A DNA stretch of 64,000 nt, taken from assembly GCF_003815875.1 (NCBI RefSeq), contig NZ_CP033924.1, positions 868,001 through 932,000 of the forward strand, read 5' to 3'. Below are positions 46,934 to 56,468 of this stretch, one piece after another (position 1 is the stretch's first letter; the number at the start of each line of letters is the position of its first letter). The notes beneath the pieces are model-generated. The model saw only the letters and a program-made list of their open reading frames with translations, ran no database searches and had not been told where the DNA came from. The translations under genes and the position numbers were made by a program. Source of the stretch: Chryseobacterium lactis (GTDB lineage Bacteria; Bacteroidota; Bacteroidia; Flavobacteriales; Weeksellaceae).

Positions 46934-47815
46934 ATGAAACAAAGAACACCTGTTGTTGTAAACATCTTGATAATAATCGGACTTTTAATAGTTTTTTATT
47001 ATTTGTTTGTACAGAGCTACTCGTTCCTAGGTTCGCCTTATTTCTGGGGAACTGTTGTGATTGCCGGTATTCTGGCATACATCCACAGTTCTATTGGAGA
47101 TTTGATTGAAAATAACAGATTCAAAAAATTATCTCCGGAAGAAAAAGCTGCTTATTTAGCTGAGAAGAAAATTCCTTTTTTCAAAAGAATGTATGCCGCT
47201 GCTTTCAAAAAGCAATCTGAAACTGAAGAAAAAGATATCCTTATCGACCACGGTTTCGACGGAATCATGGAGTTGGATAACCAATTACCAAAATGGTGGG
47301 TAGGTTTATTCTATTTTGGGACTGCTTTTTGTATTGTATATATTGCAGCTTATGCTTTCACAGATTTCGCTCACCCATTGAGCGAATATGAGAAAGAATA
47401 TAAAGAGCAATTGGCAAGCATTGAAGAATATCAAAAAACTCAGCCTCCTGTAACGATTGAAACAGCAAAATATTCAGCTGATAATATCTCAGAAGGTAAA
47501 GAATTATTCAAAACAAACTGTGCATCTTGTCATAAAGAAGACGGTAGCGGAGGTATCGGTCCTAACCTGACTGATAACTTCTGGATCAACCAGCCGGAGA
47601 AGACGTTATTTAAAAACGTATTCCATATGGACTGGAATGGTTCTCCTACCAACCCTGCGATGAGAGCATTCGGTAAAAACGGAGAAGTTTCAGGTGCTGA
47701 AATTGAAAAGATTGCAGCGTATGTATATCATATCAACCAGGAACAACCACCAGTAACTCCGGCTCAGGGAGGAGCTGCTCCTCAGGGAACTGAAGCGCAC
47801 TGGGAAAAAGAATAA
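46934..47815 (+). CDS. ccoP: cbb3 oxidase cytochrome c subunit CcoP, monohaem form
   Basis: 293 residues. Two N-terminal helices (VVNILIIIGLLIVFYYLFV, TVVIAGILAYIHSSI), a long cytosolic loop, a third helix (WWVGLFYFGTAFCIVYIAAY), then a periplasmic cytochrome c domain with a single CASCH (Cys196, Cys199, His200) and a likely Met ligand. Proteobacterial CcoP has two haems c; only one motif is here. IDHGFDGIMELDNQLPKWW is the conserved CcoP N-terminal motif. It delivers electrons to CcoNO. A stable hairpin follows before ccoG. Confidence 0.93.
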   Translation: MKQRTPVVVNILIIIGLLIVFYYLFVQSYSFLGSPYFWGTVVIAGILAYIHSSIGDLIENNRFKKLSPEEKAAYLAEKKIPFFKRMYAAAFKKQSETEEKDILIDHGFDGIMELDNQLPKWWVGLFYFGTAFCIVYIAAYAFTDFAHPLSEYEKEYKEQLASIEEYQKTQPPVTIETAKYSADNISEGKELFKTNCASCHKEDGSGGIGPNLTDNFWINQPEKTLFKNVFHMDWNGSPTNPAMRAFGKNGEVSGAEIEKIAAYVYHINQEQPPVTPAQGGAAPQGTEAHWEKE

Positions 47816-47836
47816 TCTATAAAATTAGAATCATAT

Positions 47837-47895
47837 GAAAAAACATAATTTGTTATTACCTTAAAAATAGTAACGAATTATGTTTTTTCTTTTTT
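47837..47895 (+). terminator. Hairpin terminator between ccoP and ccoG
   Basis: GAAAAAACATAATTTGTTA and TAACGAATTATGTTTTTTC form a 19 bp stem with one mismatch, followed by a T-run. It may attenuate transcription into the ccoG-ccoH assembly genes, lowering them relative to the structural subunits. Confidence 0.8.
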
Positions 47896-47909
47896 AAACA
47901 CATTACAAT

Positions 47910-49364
47910 ATGTCAGATATAGAAGAAATAGAAGTACGAGGCGGACAGGGACAGGTTCTGGACCCTGAAACTTACAGAGATTCTATCGGGACAATGGAGC
48001 AATCCGGTAAGAGAAGATGGGTATTTCCAAGAAAGCCTAAAGGAAAATATACCAACTATAGAAACCTTGTAAGTTATCTTTTATTAATTATTTATTTTTC
48101 GCTGCCTTTCATTACAATCAATGGTAACCCGTTACTGTTATTTAATGTAATAGACAGAGAATTTTTCATCTTTGGACAGCCTTTCTATCCACAAGACTTT
48201 TTTATCCTTACTTTAGGTGCTATCGCATCTTTGATTTTTATTATCGTTTTTACGATTGCATTCGGAAGAATTTTCTGCGGGTGGATATGCCCTCAGACAA
48301 TTTTTATGGAATCAATTTTCCGTAAAATCGAATATCTGATTGAAGGAGACCGAAATAAGCAAATGAAGCTGGACAGACAAGAGTGGAACGGCGAGAAAAT
48401 CTGGAAAAGAAGCTTAAAATGGTCGGTATATATTGTGATTTCACTGATTATTACTCATTTTATGTTCATGTATGTTGTAGGATATAAAGAAGTATTCAGA
48501 ATTGTTTCCGAGGGACCATTTGCACATCCTACCAATTTTATTGTAATGATTCTGCTTACTGCTGCATTTTACTTTGTATTTGCATGGTTCAGAGAGCAGG
48601 TATGTACTCTGGTTTGCCCATACGGAAGACTACAGGGAGTATTAATTGATAAAGATACTATTAACGTTTTCTATGATTTTAAAAGAGGAGAAAACAGATC
48701 CAAGTGGAGAAAAGGAGAAGATAGAAAAGCTGCAGGAAAAGGAGATTGTATTGATTGCCATCAGTGCGTTGTGGTATGTCCTACGGGAATTGATATCAGA
48801 GACGGGCAACAGTTGGAATGTATCAACTGTACTGCATGTATCGATGCCTGTGATGAAGTCATGGAAAAAGTCGGTTTACCAAAAGGGCTGGTAAGATATG
48901 CTTCTGAAAATGAAATTGAGAAACAAACCCAATTTAAGTTTACAGGAAGAATGAAAGGTTTTGCCGTATTTTTACTTCTTTTGGTAGGATTTCTAGGCTA
49001 TCTTCTGTACAGCCGTGGTGAAATGGAAGCTAAATTTATTAAGCCTGCGGGAAGCACATTCTTTGTAAAAGACGGTAAGATTACAAATACTTATAACTAT
49101 ACTTTCCTGAATAAAACCAACGATAAAAAAATCGTTACCATAAAGGTGATGGATCCTGCACATGGAGAAATTACTTATAGTGCTTCAAGCAAAATCCAGG
49201 TAGACAGAGATAAAATCTCCAAAGGAACGATTAATATCAGCTTCCCTGAAGATGAAATGAAGCTTTCTAAACAAAATATTACGATCGGCGTTTACGATAT
49301 GAAAGGTAAACTGATCGATTCTTATCAAACTTATTTTGAAGGACCATTCAAACTACAATTTTAA
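47910..49364 (+). CDS. ccoG: cbb3 oxidase accessory protein CcoG (FixG/RdxA)
   Basis: 484 residues, membrane ferredoxin-like protein thought to reduce copper during CuB assembly. Membrane helices carry CGWICPQT and CTLVCPYGR. Two [4Fe-4S] clusters are bound by CIDCHQCVVVCP and CINCTACIDACD. A late helix (FAVFLLLLVGFLGYLLY) leads to a periplasmic Ig-like C-terminal domain ending in FEGPFKLQF. It precedes ccoH by 9 bases. Confidence 0.95.
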   Translation: MSDIEEIEVRGGQGQVLDPETYRDSIGTMEQSGKRRWVFPRKPKGKYTNYRNLVSYLLLIIYFSLPFITINGNPLLLFNVIDREFFIFGQPFYPQDFFILTLGAIASLIFIIVFTIAFGRIFCGWICPQTIFMESIFRKIEYLIEGDRNKQMKLDRQEWNGEKIWKRSLKWSVYIVISLIITHFMFMYVVGYKEVFRIVSEGPFAHPTNFIVMILLTAAFYFVFAWFREQVCTLVCPYGRLQGVLIDKDTINVFYDFKRGENRSKWRKGEDRKAAGKGDCIDCHQCVVVCPTGIDIRDGQQLECINCTACIDACDEVMEKVGLPKGLVRYASENEIEKQTQFKFTGRMKGFAVFLLLLVGFLGYLLYSRGEMEAKFIKPAGSTFFVKDGKITNTYNYTFLNKTNDKKIVTIKVMDPAHGEITYSASSKIQVDRDKISKGTINISFPEDEMKLSKQNITIGVYDMKGKLIDSYQTYFEGPFKLQF

Positions 49365-49373
49365 TTTAAAAAG

Positions 49374-49826
49374 ATGAAGAACTTTAGTTGGGGACACGGT
49401 GTTGTAATTGCATTATTTGCATTCATAGTTTTCATATTATCCATGTTATTTCTTTTCCCGAACGGACAGAAGAATTCTGAAATGGTAACTGATAACTATT
49501 ATGAGGAAGAACTACAGTATCAGGATGTAATTGATTCTAAAAAAAGAGCTGATGATCTACAGGAAAAGCCTGCGTACAGCCAGGATACCAAAGGAATTAA
49601 AATCACCTTTCCAAAAGACTACAATAACTCTAATACTACGGTAAAATTTGTTTTAAACAGAACCGACGACCAGAATTTAGACATAAAAAAATCTGTTGAA
49701 CTTGACGCCAGCCAGTCTTTTCTGATACCTGCTCAGGTATTGAAAATGGGAAATTATACATTAAGATTAAGCTGGACAAAGGATAAAACAGACTACAGAA
49801 TGGATTATGATGTGATATGGAAATAG
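49374..49826 (+). CDS. ccoH: FixH/CcoH family assembly protein
   Basis: 150 residues: one N-terminal membrane helix (GHGVVIALFAFIVFILSMLFLF), then a periplasmic beta domain (ITFPKDYNNSNTTVKFVLNR, GNYTLRLSWTKD). The segment NYYEEELQYQDVIDSKKRAD is the FixH signature. It is required for cbb3 maturation in other bacteria. It overlaps the next gene by 10 bases. Confidence 0.9.
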   Translation: MKNFSWGHGVVIALFAFIVFILSMLFLFPNGQKNSEMVTDNYYEEELQYQDVIDSKKRADDLQEKPAYSQDTKGIKITFPKDYNNSNTTVKFVLNRTDDQNLDIKKSVELDASQSFLIPAQVLKMGNYTLRLSWTKDKTDYRMDYDVIWK

Positions 49827-50542
49827 GACTTCTGATATCGGCTATTGCTTTGGGCTTTGCTTCCGGTTTTCACTGTATCGGAATGTGTGGTCCTATTGCA
49901 CTATCGATGGGGTTAACCAAAAAGCAGGCAGCTAATTTTTATCTTCAGAATCTTACCTATCAATTCGGAAGAATTTTCACCTATTCTTTATTGGGTGCGC
50001 TTTTAGGAATTATAGGGCAAGGTTTTGAGATGGCGGGGTTTCAGAAGTATCTGACAATCATAGCCGGTGTTCTGCTTATTATCATGGCTGTATTTTCATT
50101 TGGAGGAAAAGATTTTGCATCTAAAATTCCTTTCCTTTCTAAATTTTTATATTCTGTCAAATTAAACTTAGGAAGATTGCTCCAAAAAGCAGATTACCGT
50201 TCCAGATTCACGACAGGTGTTCTGAATGGCTTTTTACCATGCGGGATGGTGTATATGGCACTTACAGCCAGTCTGGCAGGCGGAGGAATATGGCAGGGGG
50301 CTGTTTATATGGCTTTATTTGGTTTGGGAACCCTTCCATTCATGTTTGCCATAGTTTTGGCCGGAAATCTCATGAATCAGGCTTTCAGGGTAAAAGTCTT
50401 AAAGGCTGTCCCTGTGATTATGATTATTCTGGGTGGACTTTTTATTCTGAGAGGCTTAGAACTGGGGATTCCCTATGTTTCGCCAAAAGCTGAAGCTATG
50501 ACAATTTCCACAGACCACAATGGAGCAGTTAATTGCCATTAA
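49817..50542 (+). CDS. SafE/TauE-like DsbD_2 membrane protein linked to cbb3 assembly
   Basis: 241 residues, six or seven membrane helices. SGFHCIGMCGPIALSMG near the N-terminus and NGFLPCGMVYMAL in the middle are the paired Cys motifs of the DsbD_2/SafE-like family that often follows ccoH or ccoG. A role in copper or reductant transfer for the oxidase is inferred from position and cysteines; the sulfite exporter name often given is not supported here. It overlaps ccoH by 10 bases. Confidence 0.8.
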   Translation: MEIGLLISAIALGFASGFHCIGMCGPIALSMGLTKKQAANFYLQNLTYQFGRIFTYSLLGALLGIIGQGFEMAGFQKYLTIIAGVLLIIMAVFSFGGKDFASKIPFLSKFLYSVKLNLGRLLQKADYRSRFTTGVLNGFLPCGMVYMALTASLAGGGIWQGAVYMALFGLGTLPFMFAIVLAGNLMNQAFRVKVLKAVPVIMIILGGLFILRGLELGIPYVSPKAEAMTISTDHNGAVNCH

Positions 50543-50563
50543 ATTCGAATGTATAGTACGATC

Positions 50564-51301
50564 ATGAAGAAAACGATTGTCTTATTTCTGATAAGCCTGT
50601 TTATGCTGCAATCATGCAGTATTAATTCTGAAATCATTTATCATAAAGATGCAGCATCTACTTCTGTGACCGATATTGACACCAGGGAATTTATGGCGGA
50701 AATGAAAGCAATGACCCCAGATTCACTGAAGGAAAAAGAATTTGGTGACATGGATAAGCTTCCTACCGCCTGGACGAGTATTTATGATCTTGAAAAGCAG
50801 GAAGGAAAGCTAAAGACTACCAATCCGGACTCTATCCGGATCATGAAGAAGATTTTCATGAAATCTAAAAAAGAGAACAATGAACCTGCTGGGTTTTCTT
50901 TTAAGATGGAACATTTTGTATCTGAGGATTATAAGGCTTTAGAAAACTTCACGAAACACGAAAAGCTACCGCTGGACCAGAATATTTTCAATAACTGGGA
51001 TGGAAAAACGTTAACGATCAATACGGATAATTTTAATCTCAAAAATATTGAAGAAACCCTTCGTACCAAAAGTTTAAAAGAAGAGACGGAAAAAATAGAA
51101 GGTATGATGACAATGTTTTTCAAAAATATAGGAACTACTTTAAAGTTTGAAAATAAGATAAAATCAATCTCAGGCAAGCATGACTGGCTAAAACAGGTAG
51201 ATGATCATTCTCTAAGGATAGAATATGATCTGAAAGCGATGTACGATCAAGATGCAAAGTTTAAAAATGCAGACAAAAAAATCGTTATTGTAACGGAATA
51301 A
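50564..51301 (+). CDS. Hypothetical lipoprotein
   Basis: 245 residues from the ATG at 50564, 21 bases after the SafE-like gene. Lipobox FLISLFMLQSC with Cys18. The mature part is lysine- and glutamate-rich with DIDTREFMAEMKAMTPDSLK, DMDKLPTAWTSIYDLEKQEGK and GFSFKMEHFVSEDYKAL. I recognise no family. It may be co-transcribed with the cco genes, but no link to respiration is visible. A strong terminator follows. Confidence 0.7.
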   Translation: MKKTIVLFLISLFMLQSCSINSEIIYHKDAASTSVTDIDTREFMAEMKAMTPDSLKEKEFGDMDKLPTAWTSIYDLEKQEGKLKTTNPDSIRIMKKIFMKSKKENNEPAGFSFKMEHFVSEDYKALENFTKHEKLPLDQNIFNNWDGKTLTINTDNFNLKNIEETLRTKSLKEETEKIEGMMTMFFKNIGTTLKFENKIKSISGKHDWLKQVDDHSLRIEYDLKAMYDQDAKFKNADKKIVIVTE

Positions 51302-51306
51302 AATAA

Positions 51307-51340
51307 CAAACCCCGCTGAGACATATCAGCGGGGTTTTAT
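51307..51340. terminator. Bidirectional terminator between lipoprotein gene and serS
   Basis: AACCCCGCTGA, 8 nt loop, TCAGCGGGGTT is a perfect GC-rich stem with T-runs on the forward side. It sits between convergent genes. Confidence 0.92.
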
Positions 51341-51355
51341 TTTAAATTAAATTTA

Positions 51356-52624
51356 TTAATTAATTAACTCAAATCTTGCATATTCAGCAATCTTCTTAGG
51401 CAGTTTAATCCCTTCTGCAGTCTGGTTGTTTTCAAGCAAAGCAGCCATAATTCTTGGCAATGCCATAGCTGATCCATTTAACGTGTGAACCAATTGAGAT
51501 TTACCATCTGCTTTATAACGGCATTTCAGTCTGTTTGCCTGGAATGTTTCAAAGTTGGAAACAGAACTTACTTCCAGCCACATTTCCTGAGCAGCACTCC
51601 ACACTTCAAAATCATAGGTCATTGCAGACGCAAAACCAGTATCTCCGCCACAAAGTCTTAATACTCTGAAAGGCAGCTCAAGATCAGTAAGGATTTCCTT
51701 GATATGTTCTACCATTTCTTCCAAAACAGGGTAAGAATTTTCCGGTTTCTCAATTCTAACGATTTCTACCTTTTCAAACTGGTGAAGACGGTTTAATCCT
51801 CTTACATGAGCACCATAGCTTCCTGCTTCTCTTCTATAACATTGAGAAAACGCAGTGTTTTTAATCGGAAGATCTTTTTCATCCAATAATACGTCACGAT
51901 ACAGGTTGGTTACCGGAACTTCTGCTGTAGGAATCAGATATAATTTATCTTCATTGATATAATACATTTGTCCCTCTTTATCAGGCAGCTGACCTGTTCC
52001 GAATCCGGAAGCTTCATTCACTACGTGAGGAGGATTCACTTCTGTATATCCTTTTTCAACGTTTTTATCTAAGAAATATTGAACCAAAGCTCTCTGTAAT
52101 CTAGCTCCTTTTCCTAAATAAACAGGGAAACCGGCACCGGCAATTTTCACACCCAGTTCAAAATCGATAAGGTTGTATTTTTTAGCAAGTTCCCAGTGGG
52201 GAATTGCTCCTTCACCAAGACCTTCTACCGTATGAGACTGGAAAATAATTTCATTGTCATCTGCAGAAGCTCCGCTCTTTACCAATTCGTTGGGAACGTT
52301 GGGAAGCTGGTACAAAATATCAAGTAAAGCCGTTTCTTTTACTTCTAACTGAGATTTCAATTCTGAACTCGACTCTTTGTATTGTGCTGTTTTAGATTTT
52401 GCCGATTCCGCCTCTTCTTTCTTTCCTTCCTTCATCAAAAGTCCGATTTCTTTGGAGATTTTGTTGATCTCGGAAAGCTGGGAATCTAATTCAAACTGGA
52501 TTCTTTTTCTTTCGTCGTCAGCAGCGATAGCCTCGTCTACCAACTCAAGATTCTTGAATTGTCTTTTTTGAAGACCTTCTAAAACGCGCTCTTTATTGTC
52601 GCGTAAAAAATTGACTTGTAACAT
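51356..52624 (-). CDS. serS: Seryl-tRNA synthetase
   Basis: Charges tRNA-Ser and tRNA-Sec precursors. 422 residues: an N-terminal coiled-coil arm (about 28-105, FELDSQLSEINKISKEIGLL and ALLDILYQLPNVP) and a class II catalytic core with motif 2 AFSQCYRREAGSYGAH then RGLNRLHQFEKVE, and motif 3 NGSAMALPRIMAALLE. Starts MLQVNFLRDNKERV, standard for SerRS. A TAAATTTG -7 box lies about 35 bases upstream but with no clear -33 partner. Confidence 0.97.
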   Translation of the reverse strand: MLQVNFLRDNKERVLEGLQKRQFKNLELVDEAIAADDERKRIQFELDSQLSEINKISKEIGLLMKEGKKEEAESAKSKTAQYKESSSELKSQLEVKETALLDILYQLPNVPNELVKSGASADDNEIIFQSHTVEGLGEGAIPHWELAKKYNLIDFELGVKIAGAGFPVYLGKGARLQRALVQYFLDKNVEKGYTEVNPPHVVNEASGFGTGQLPDKEGQMYYINEDKLYLIPTAEVPVTNLYRDVLLDEKDLPIKNTAFSQCYRREAGSYGAHVRGLNRLHQFEKVEIVRIEKPENSYPVLEEMVEHIKEILTDLELPFRVLRLCGGDTGFASAMTYDFEVWSAAQEMWLEVSSVSNFETFQANRLKCRYKADGKSQLVHTLNGSAMALPRIMAALLENNQTAEGIKLPKKIAEYARFELIN

Positions 52625-52689
52625 TTTATTTAGATGTTAAATATTAGAATGTTAGCTTCATATAAACTAACAATTGTACAAATTTAAAA

Positions 52690-53211
52690 TTATTTTGTGA
52701 TAGTTATGGTATTTATCGAAGTAGCTTGACCAGCATCCTTTGAAAATACTTCTTTCTTATTGTAAAGTACTTTAGAAACCTGAAACAAAGTAGGACTCAT
52801 CCGATATTGTATTTCTACGGTATCATTCGTGACATTTGCTACATTATTAACATTAGTGGTAAGTGCTAAGGCCAATCTCGAGTAATAAGAAGTTCCTGTT
52901 CCCGGATTATCGGGGCTTACAGAGTCCAGTCTTCTTCTTTTTGCACCGGCGATATATTCCATATAAAATAATGAATCCTGTGTCATTCTAAGAGACACAC
53001 TTACAGGAGAAACATTTCTGGTTCCGAATACATCATTTACAGAAAAACTCGTATAAGAGCCTGCTTTTTTGCTATTCAAAAGATCCTGGTTGGAACTGTT
53101 TTTCATGAAAATATTCAGCACCTGATCAACTCTCTGTAAAGACTCATCGTCACTTTTACAGCTTAAAAGTGCAACAAAAACAATCAGTATTCCAAAAACA
53201 ATGTTTCTCAT
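52690..53211 (-). CDS. Hypothetical lipoprotein
   Basis: 173 residues from the ATG at 53211. Lipobox IVFVALLSC with Cys18. The mature protein has short beta-type segments (GSYTSFSVNDVFG, VSVSLRMTQDSLFYMEYIAG, TVEIQYRMSPTLFQVSKVLY). No family recognised. It starts 39 bases after asnB on the same strand and may be read from that transcript. Confidence 0.65.
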   Translation of the reverse strand: MRNIVFGILIVFVALLSCKSDDESLQRVDQVLNIFMKNSSNQDLLNSKKAGSYTSFSVNDVFGTRNVSPVSVSLRMTQDSLFYMEYIAGAKRRRLDSVSPDNPGTGTSYYSRLALALTTNVNNVANVTNDTVEIQYRMSPTLFQVSKVLYNKKEVFSKDAGQATSINTITITK

Positions 53212-53250
53212 CAACAGCAAAGATAAAATATTAATCTTTAGGCACCTTCT

Positions 53251-55146
53251 TTATTTCTCAAAATATTTCTGATACCACAGCTCAAAAGTCACCAGCTGCC
53301 AGATTTTTACACAATCGTAACCGCTTTCAAGACCGGTCCACCATTCATCAATCACTTCAGGATTGAAGAAGTTTCTTTTCTTAAGACTGTCAAGATTTTC
53401 CGTCACAAAGTCTCTCACCTTTTTTTCATTTTTAAGGTAATAATCCAGTGGGAAGGAAAACCCTCTTTTAGGCATATGCAGAACTTCTTCGGGCAGATAT
53501 TTTTCCGCAACCCTTCGAAGTAAAGGTTTATTGATAGTTCCGTTGAATCTTATTTTTTCAGGTAAAGAAGAAACGTAGTCGATTAATTCATTACTTAAAT
53601 AGGGATATCGGAATTCTACCCCGTATCTCATTGCACTCAGGTCATCCCGGAAAACATGGTGGGAAGACAAAGAGTATTTCATATCATATTCAAAATAGTC
53701 CAAATAATTTTTTGATTCTGAAGCATGATAACCGGAAAGGTTGGTATTAATTTCTTTATAGATATCAGGGCAAATGATATTTTTAACCTCAATAGGCATC
53801 ATTCCTGTCTGGCTTTGTCTGAAAAAATCAAACATAAAATCCTGTGAAAAGTAATTTTTAACCTTATCTGAAAATTTTCCCTTTGTTATAATAAACGGAC
53901 TGATAAAGTTAAAATTCCTCATCAGAAGCCATTTTTTAAGCTTAAGGGTGTGAGAATAGCCTGCAAAAAGTTCATCAGCTCCATTTCCGCTTAGTACAAC
54001 TTTAAATCCGTTATCATGGGCATATTTTGCTGCATTCATCAACACTTCAAGGCTGCTGTAGGGTTCTTCAAAATGTTGAATATTTTCTTTAAGCTCTGCC
54101 AGGATTTCATCATCATTAACCTTTTCAACCTGATGTGGAATATCAAAATGCTTCGCGGCGATCGATGCATTTTTTACCTCTTCTTCAGAAAACTGATACG
54201 AAATTGTGTAGGTATCAACATGGGTGTTAAAAGGTTTTGATTTTGAAGCAATTAAGGTAGAATCTATTCCTCCGCTCATCATTACTGCAACCGGAACATC
54301 TGCATATAATTGTTCTGCTATACTTTCCGACAATAATGTATCGACATGTTTTACAGCTTCTTCTTCGGAAATATTTTTATTGGTATTGGGAAAATCCCAG
54401 AACTTTTCCTTTGTAACGGTTTGATTTTTTAAATCAATCGCCATAAAAGAAGCCGGTTCCAGAGAAAATATATTTTGGAAACAGGTTTCCGGAGCTAGTG
54501 TTGTCTGAAAAAGAAAGTTGGTATATACTCCGTTCCAGTTGATTTCTGCCTTTATAAACTCATGCTTTAAAACAGCTTTGATTTCAGAAGCCCAAACGAT
54601 CCCCTGTTCATTTTGAGAATAAAAAAGAGGCTTCATCCCTACCCTGTCTCTTGCCAGAATACATTTTTGATGAGTCAGATCAATAATGCAAAGGGCAAAC
54701 ATTCCGTCAAGTTTAACAAACATGTCATTTCCCCACTGCTGATAGGCTTTCACAATAACTTCTGTATCGGAAGTACTTCGAAAAGAATAGCCCAGCAATT
54801 CTAATTCCTCCCTGATTTTTTTGAAATTATAGATTTCTCCGTTGAAAGTTATAATGATTTGTTCATCTTCAGAAATCATGGGCTGATGCCCTTTTTCAGA
54901 AAGATCCACAATAGATAATCTACGGAACCCCAAGGCAATATCAGATAATTCTTCCTCCAAAATTGGAAATTGCTCTTTGATTTTCGTGGTAGAGTCGCTC
55001 CCTGAGAAAGATTGGCCACCACTTCTTTTATTTATCCAAAACCCTTCATCATCCGGCCCGCGATGCTTAATCGCCTGATTCATCTCCATAATATTTGTAG
55101 AGGAAATATTTTTATGAAATGAATAGTAACCGCAGATTCCGCACAT
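53251..55146 (-). CDS. asnB: Glutamine-hydrolysing asparagine synthase AsnB
   Basis: 631 residues. N-terminal class II glutaminase starting MCGICGYYS, with nucleophile Cys2 and IKHRGPDDEG. The C-terminal synthetase has the PP-loop MMSGGIDSTLIASK and GNGADELFAGY. Here it follows a flippase and a glycosyltransferase on the same strand. AsnB-like proteins are often found in surface-polysaccharide clusters, where they amidate sugars, so the substrate may be a nucleotide sugar acid rather than free aspartate. Confidence 0.93.
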   Translation of the reverse strand: MCGICGYYSFHKNISSTNIMEMNQAIKHRGPDDEGFWINKRSGGQSFSGSDSTTKIKEQFPILEEELSDIALGFRRLSIVDLSEKGHQPMISEDEQIIITFNGEIYNFKKIREELELLGYSFRSTSDTEVIVKAYQQWGNDMFVKLDGMFALCIIDLTHQKCILARDRVGMKPLFYSQNEQGIVWASEIKAVLKHEFIKAEINWNGVYTNFLFQTTLAPETCFQNIFSLEPASFMAIDLKNQTVTKEKFWDFPNTNKNISEEEAVKHVDTLLSESIAEQLYADVPVAVMMSGGIDSTLIASKSKPFNTHVDTYTISYQFSEEEVKNASIAAKHFDIPHQVEKVNDDEILAELKENIQHFEEPYSSLEVLMNAAKYAHDNGFKVVLSGNGADELFAGYSHTLKLKKWLLMRNFNFISPFIITKGKFSDKVKNYFSQDFMFDFFRQSQTGMMPIEVKNIICPDIYKEINTNLSGYHASESKNYLDYFEYDMKYSLSSHHVFRDDLSAMRYGVEFRYPYLSNELIDYVSSLPEKIRFNGTINKPLLRRVAEKYLPEEVLHMPKRGFSFPLDYYLKNEKKVRDFVTENLDSLKKRNFFNPEVIDEWWTGLESGYDCVKIWQLVTFELWYQKYFEK

Positions 55147-55209
55147 AATAAAGACTTAATAGAATTGTAAAAATAGGGAAATGTCTTTGTTTGTAGCCGT
55201 TAAGACAAA

Positions 55210-56463
55210 CTATTTCTTGAAAATTTTTTGTTTTAAAAGCCTGATATCTTCCATTGAAATCATATAATCACTCACTTTGAAAGGTGTAGAACGGTAAAAT
55301 TTTCTGAATAAAATAAATGAAGACACCAGATAAGAAGATGTTGTTGCAAAGCAGGCTCCTAAAATTCCCCATCTGGGTATTGCTATAAAGGAAAAGATAA
55401 CTGTAACCACCAACCCGACAATCGACTTTATATTCAGTATTTTTAACTCTCTGATTCCTGAAAAATAGTGCCCTATCATATCGCTTACTGCAATAGCACA
55501 GATTCCGGGTGATAAAAAGAATATAATTTCTTTGGTATCCCTGAATTCTTTCCCAAAGATCATCTGGTATATTTCGGAAGGAACAACAATAACACCCACC
55601 ACAAAAGCGACCATTAAAATAGATGTCAGTTTAAGAGCCTCCTTGGTCTTTTTCACAGATTTCTTTCTGCTTTTGGTATTTACCACATCAGAATATAAAA
55701 CAACAGCAATACTGCGGGTTATTGTCCAGATTGCTTCTGAAAAAGTAACTCCGATTGAAAAAATACCTACACTGGCAATCCCTTCAAAATATTCCAAAAA
55801 GTAAAATGATAATCTGTAATTAAGAAACTGAACAAATGCGCTTAATTGTGTTTTCCAGCCATATTCAAACATATTTTTAGCCACAGCCCTGGAAAAGGAT
55901 ACTTCCGCAAGGTTGCATTTTCTGATGATCTGGAAAAAGCTGGTTACGGATAAAACTACCAGACAAGCAATCTGAGCCTGAAAATATACCGATACGTCTT
56001 TTTTACCAAATCCGTATACCAACAAGCTAATAAATACGACGTGCACCAATTGTTGTAAAACCGTATACACATTGAATTTTCTGATATTCTGAGTGCCTAT
56101 AAACAGGCTGATATTCGTAGATAATAAGGAAGAAAAAATAGAAATCCCAATAAGATAAAAAAGATATTCATCCTGAATTGAAGTAAAACTGAACAAAAAG
56201 GGAACGAAAAGGCCAATAAAGAAAGACCACAAGTAAGCGTACAACAAGATTTGTTCAATCTTAAATCTGGATGCAAAATAAGAAGTACTGCTTCCCGAAA
56301 AAACACTGCTAAAAAAGCTTACCGCTGCAGCATTGGCAATCACAATAGAGATGGTCCCTTTTCCTTCACTTCCCCACATATTGGTGGAAAATATCACCAA
56401 TCCGAAACTCAGAATAAGAATCAGAAAGCGTGAAATGAAAGTTTTAATAATGGTAAGCTGCAT
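55210..56463 (-). CDS. Wzx-like polysaccharide/oligosaccharide flippase
   Basis: 417 residues, about 12 predicted membrane helices (FLILILSFGLVIFSTNMWG, FIGLFVPFLFSFTS, LVVTVIFSFIAIP and others). The MATE/MviN-like oligosaccharide flippase layout is clear from hydropathy, with a few charged residues within helices. It would flip lipid-linked glycans to the periplasm. It lies 5 bases after the glycosyltransferase gene and 63 before asnB. No polymerase is in the window. Confidence 0.82.
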   Translation of the reverse strand: MQLTIIKTFISRFLILILSFGLVIFSTNMWGSEGKGTISIVIANAAAVSFFSSVFSGSSTSYFASRFKIEQILLYAYLWSFFIGLFVPFLFSFTSIQDEYLFYLIGISIFSSLLSTNISLFIGTQNIRKFNVYTVLQQLVHVVFISLLVYGFGKKDVSVYFQAQIACLVVLSVTSFFQIIRKCNLAEVSFSRAVAKNMFEYGWKTQLSAFVQFLNYRLSFYFLEYFEGIASVGIFSIGVTFSEAIWTITRSIAVVLYSDVVNTKSRKKSVKKTKEALKLTSILMVAFVVGVIVVPSEIYQMIFGKEFRDTKEIIFFLSPGICAIAVSDMIGHYFSGIRELKILNIKSIVGLVVTVIFSFIAIPRWGILGACFATTSSYLVSSFILFRKFYRSTPFKVSDYMISMEDIRLLKQKIFKK

Positions 56464-56468
56464 GGCAA

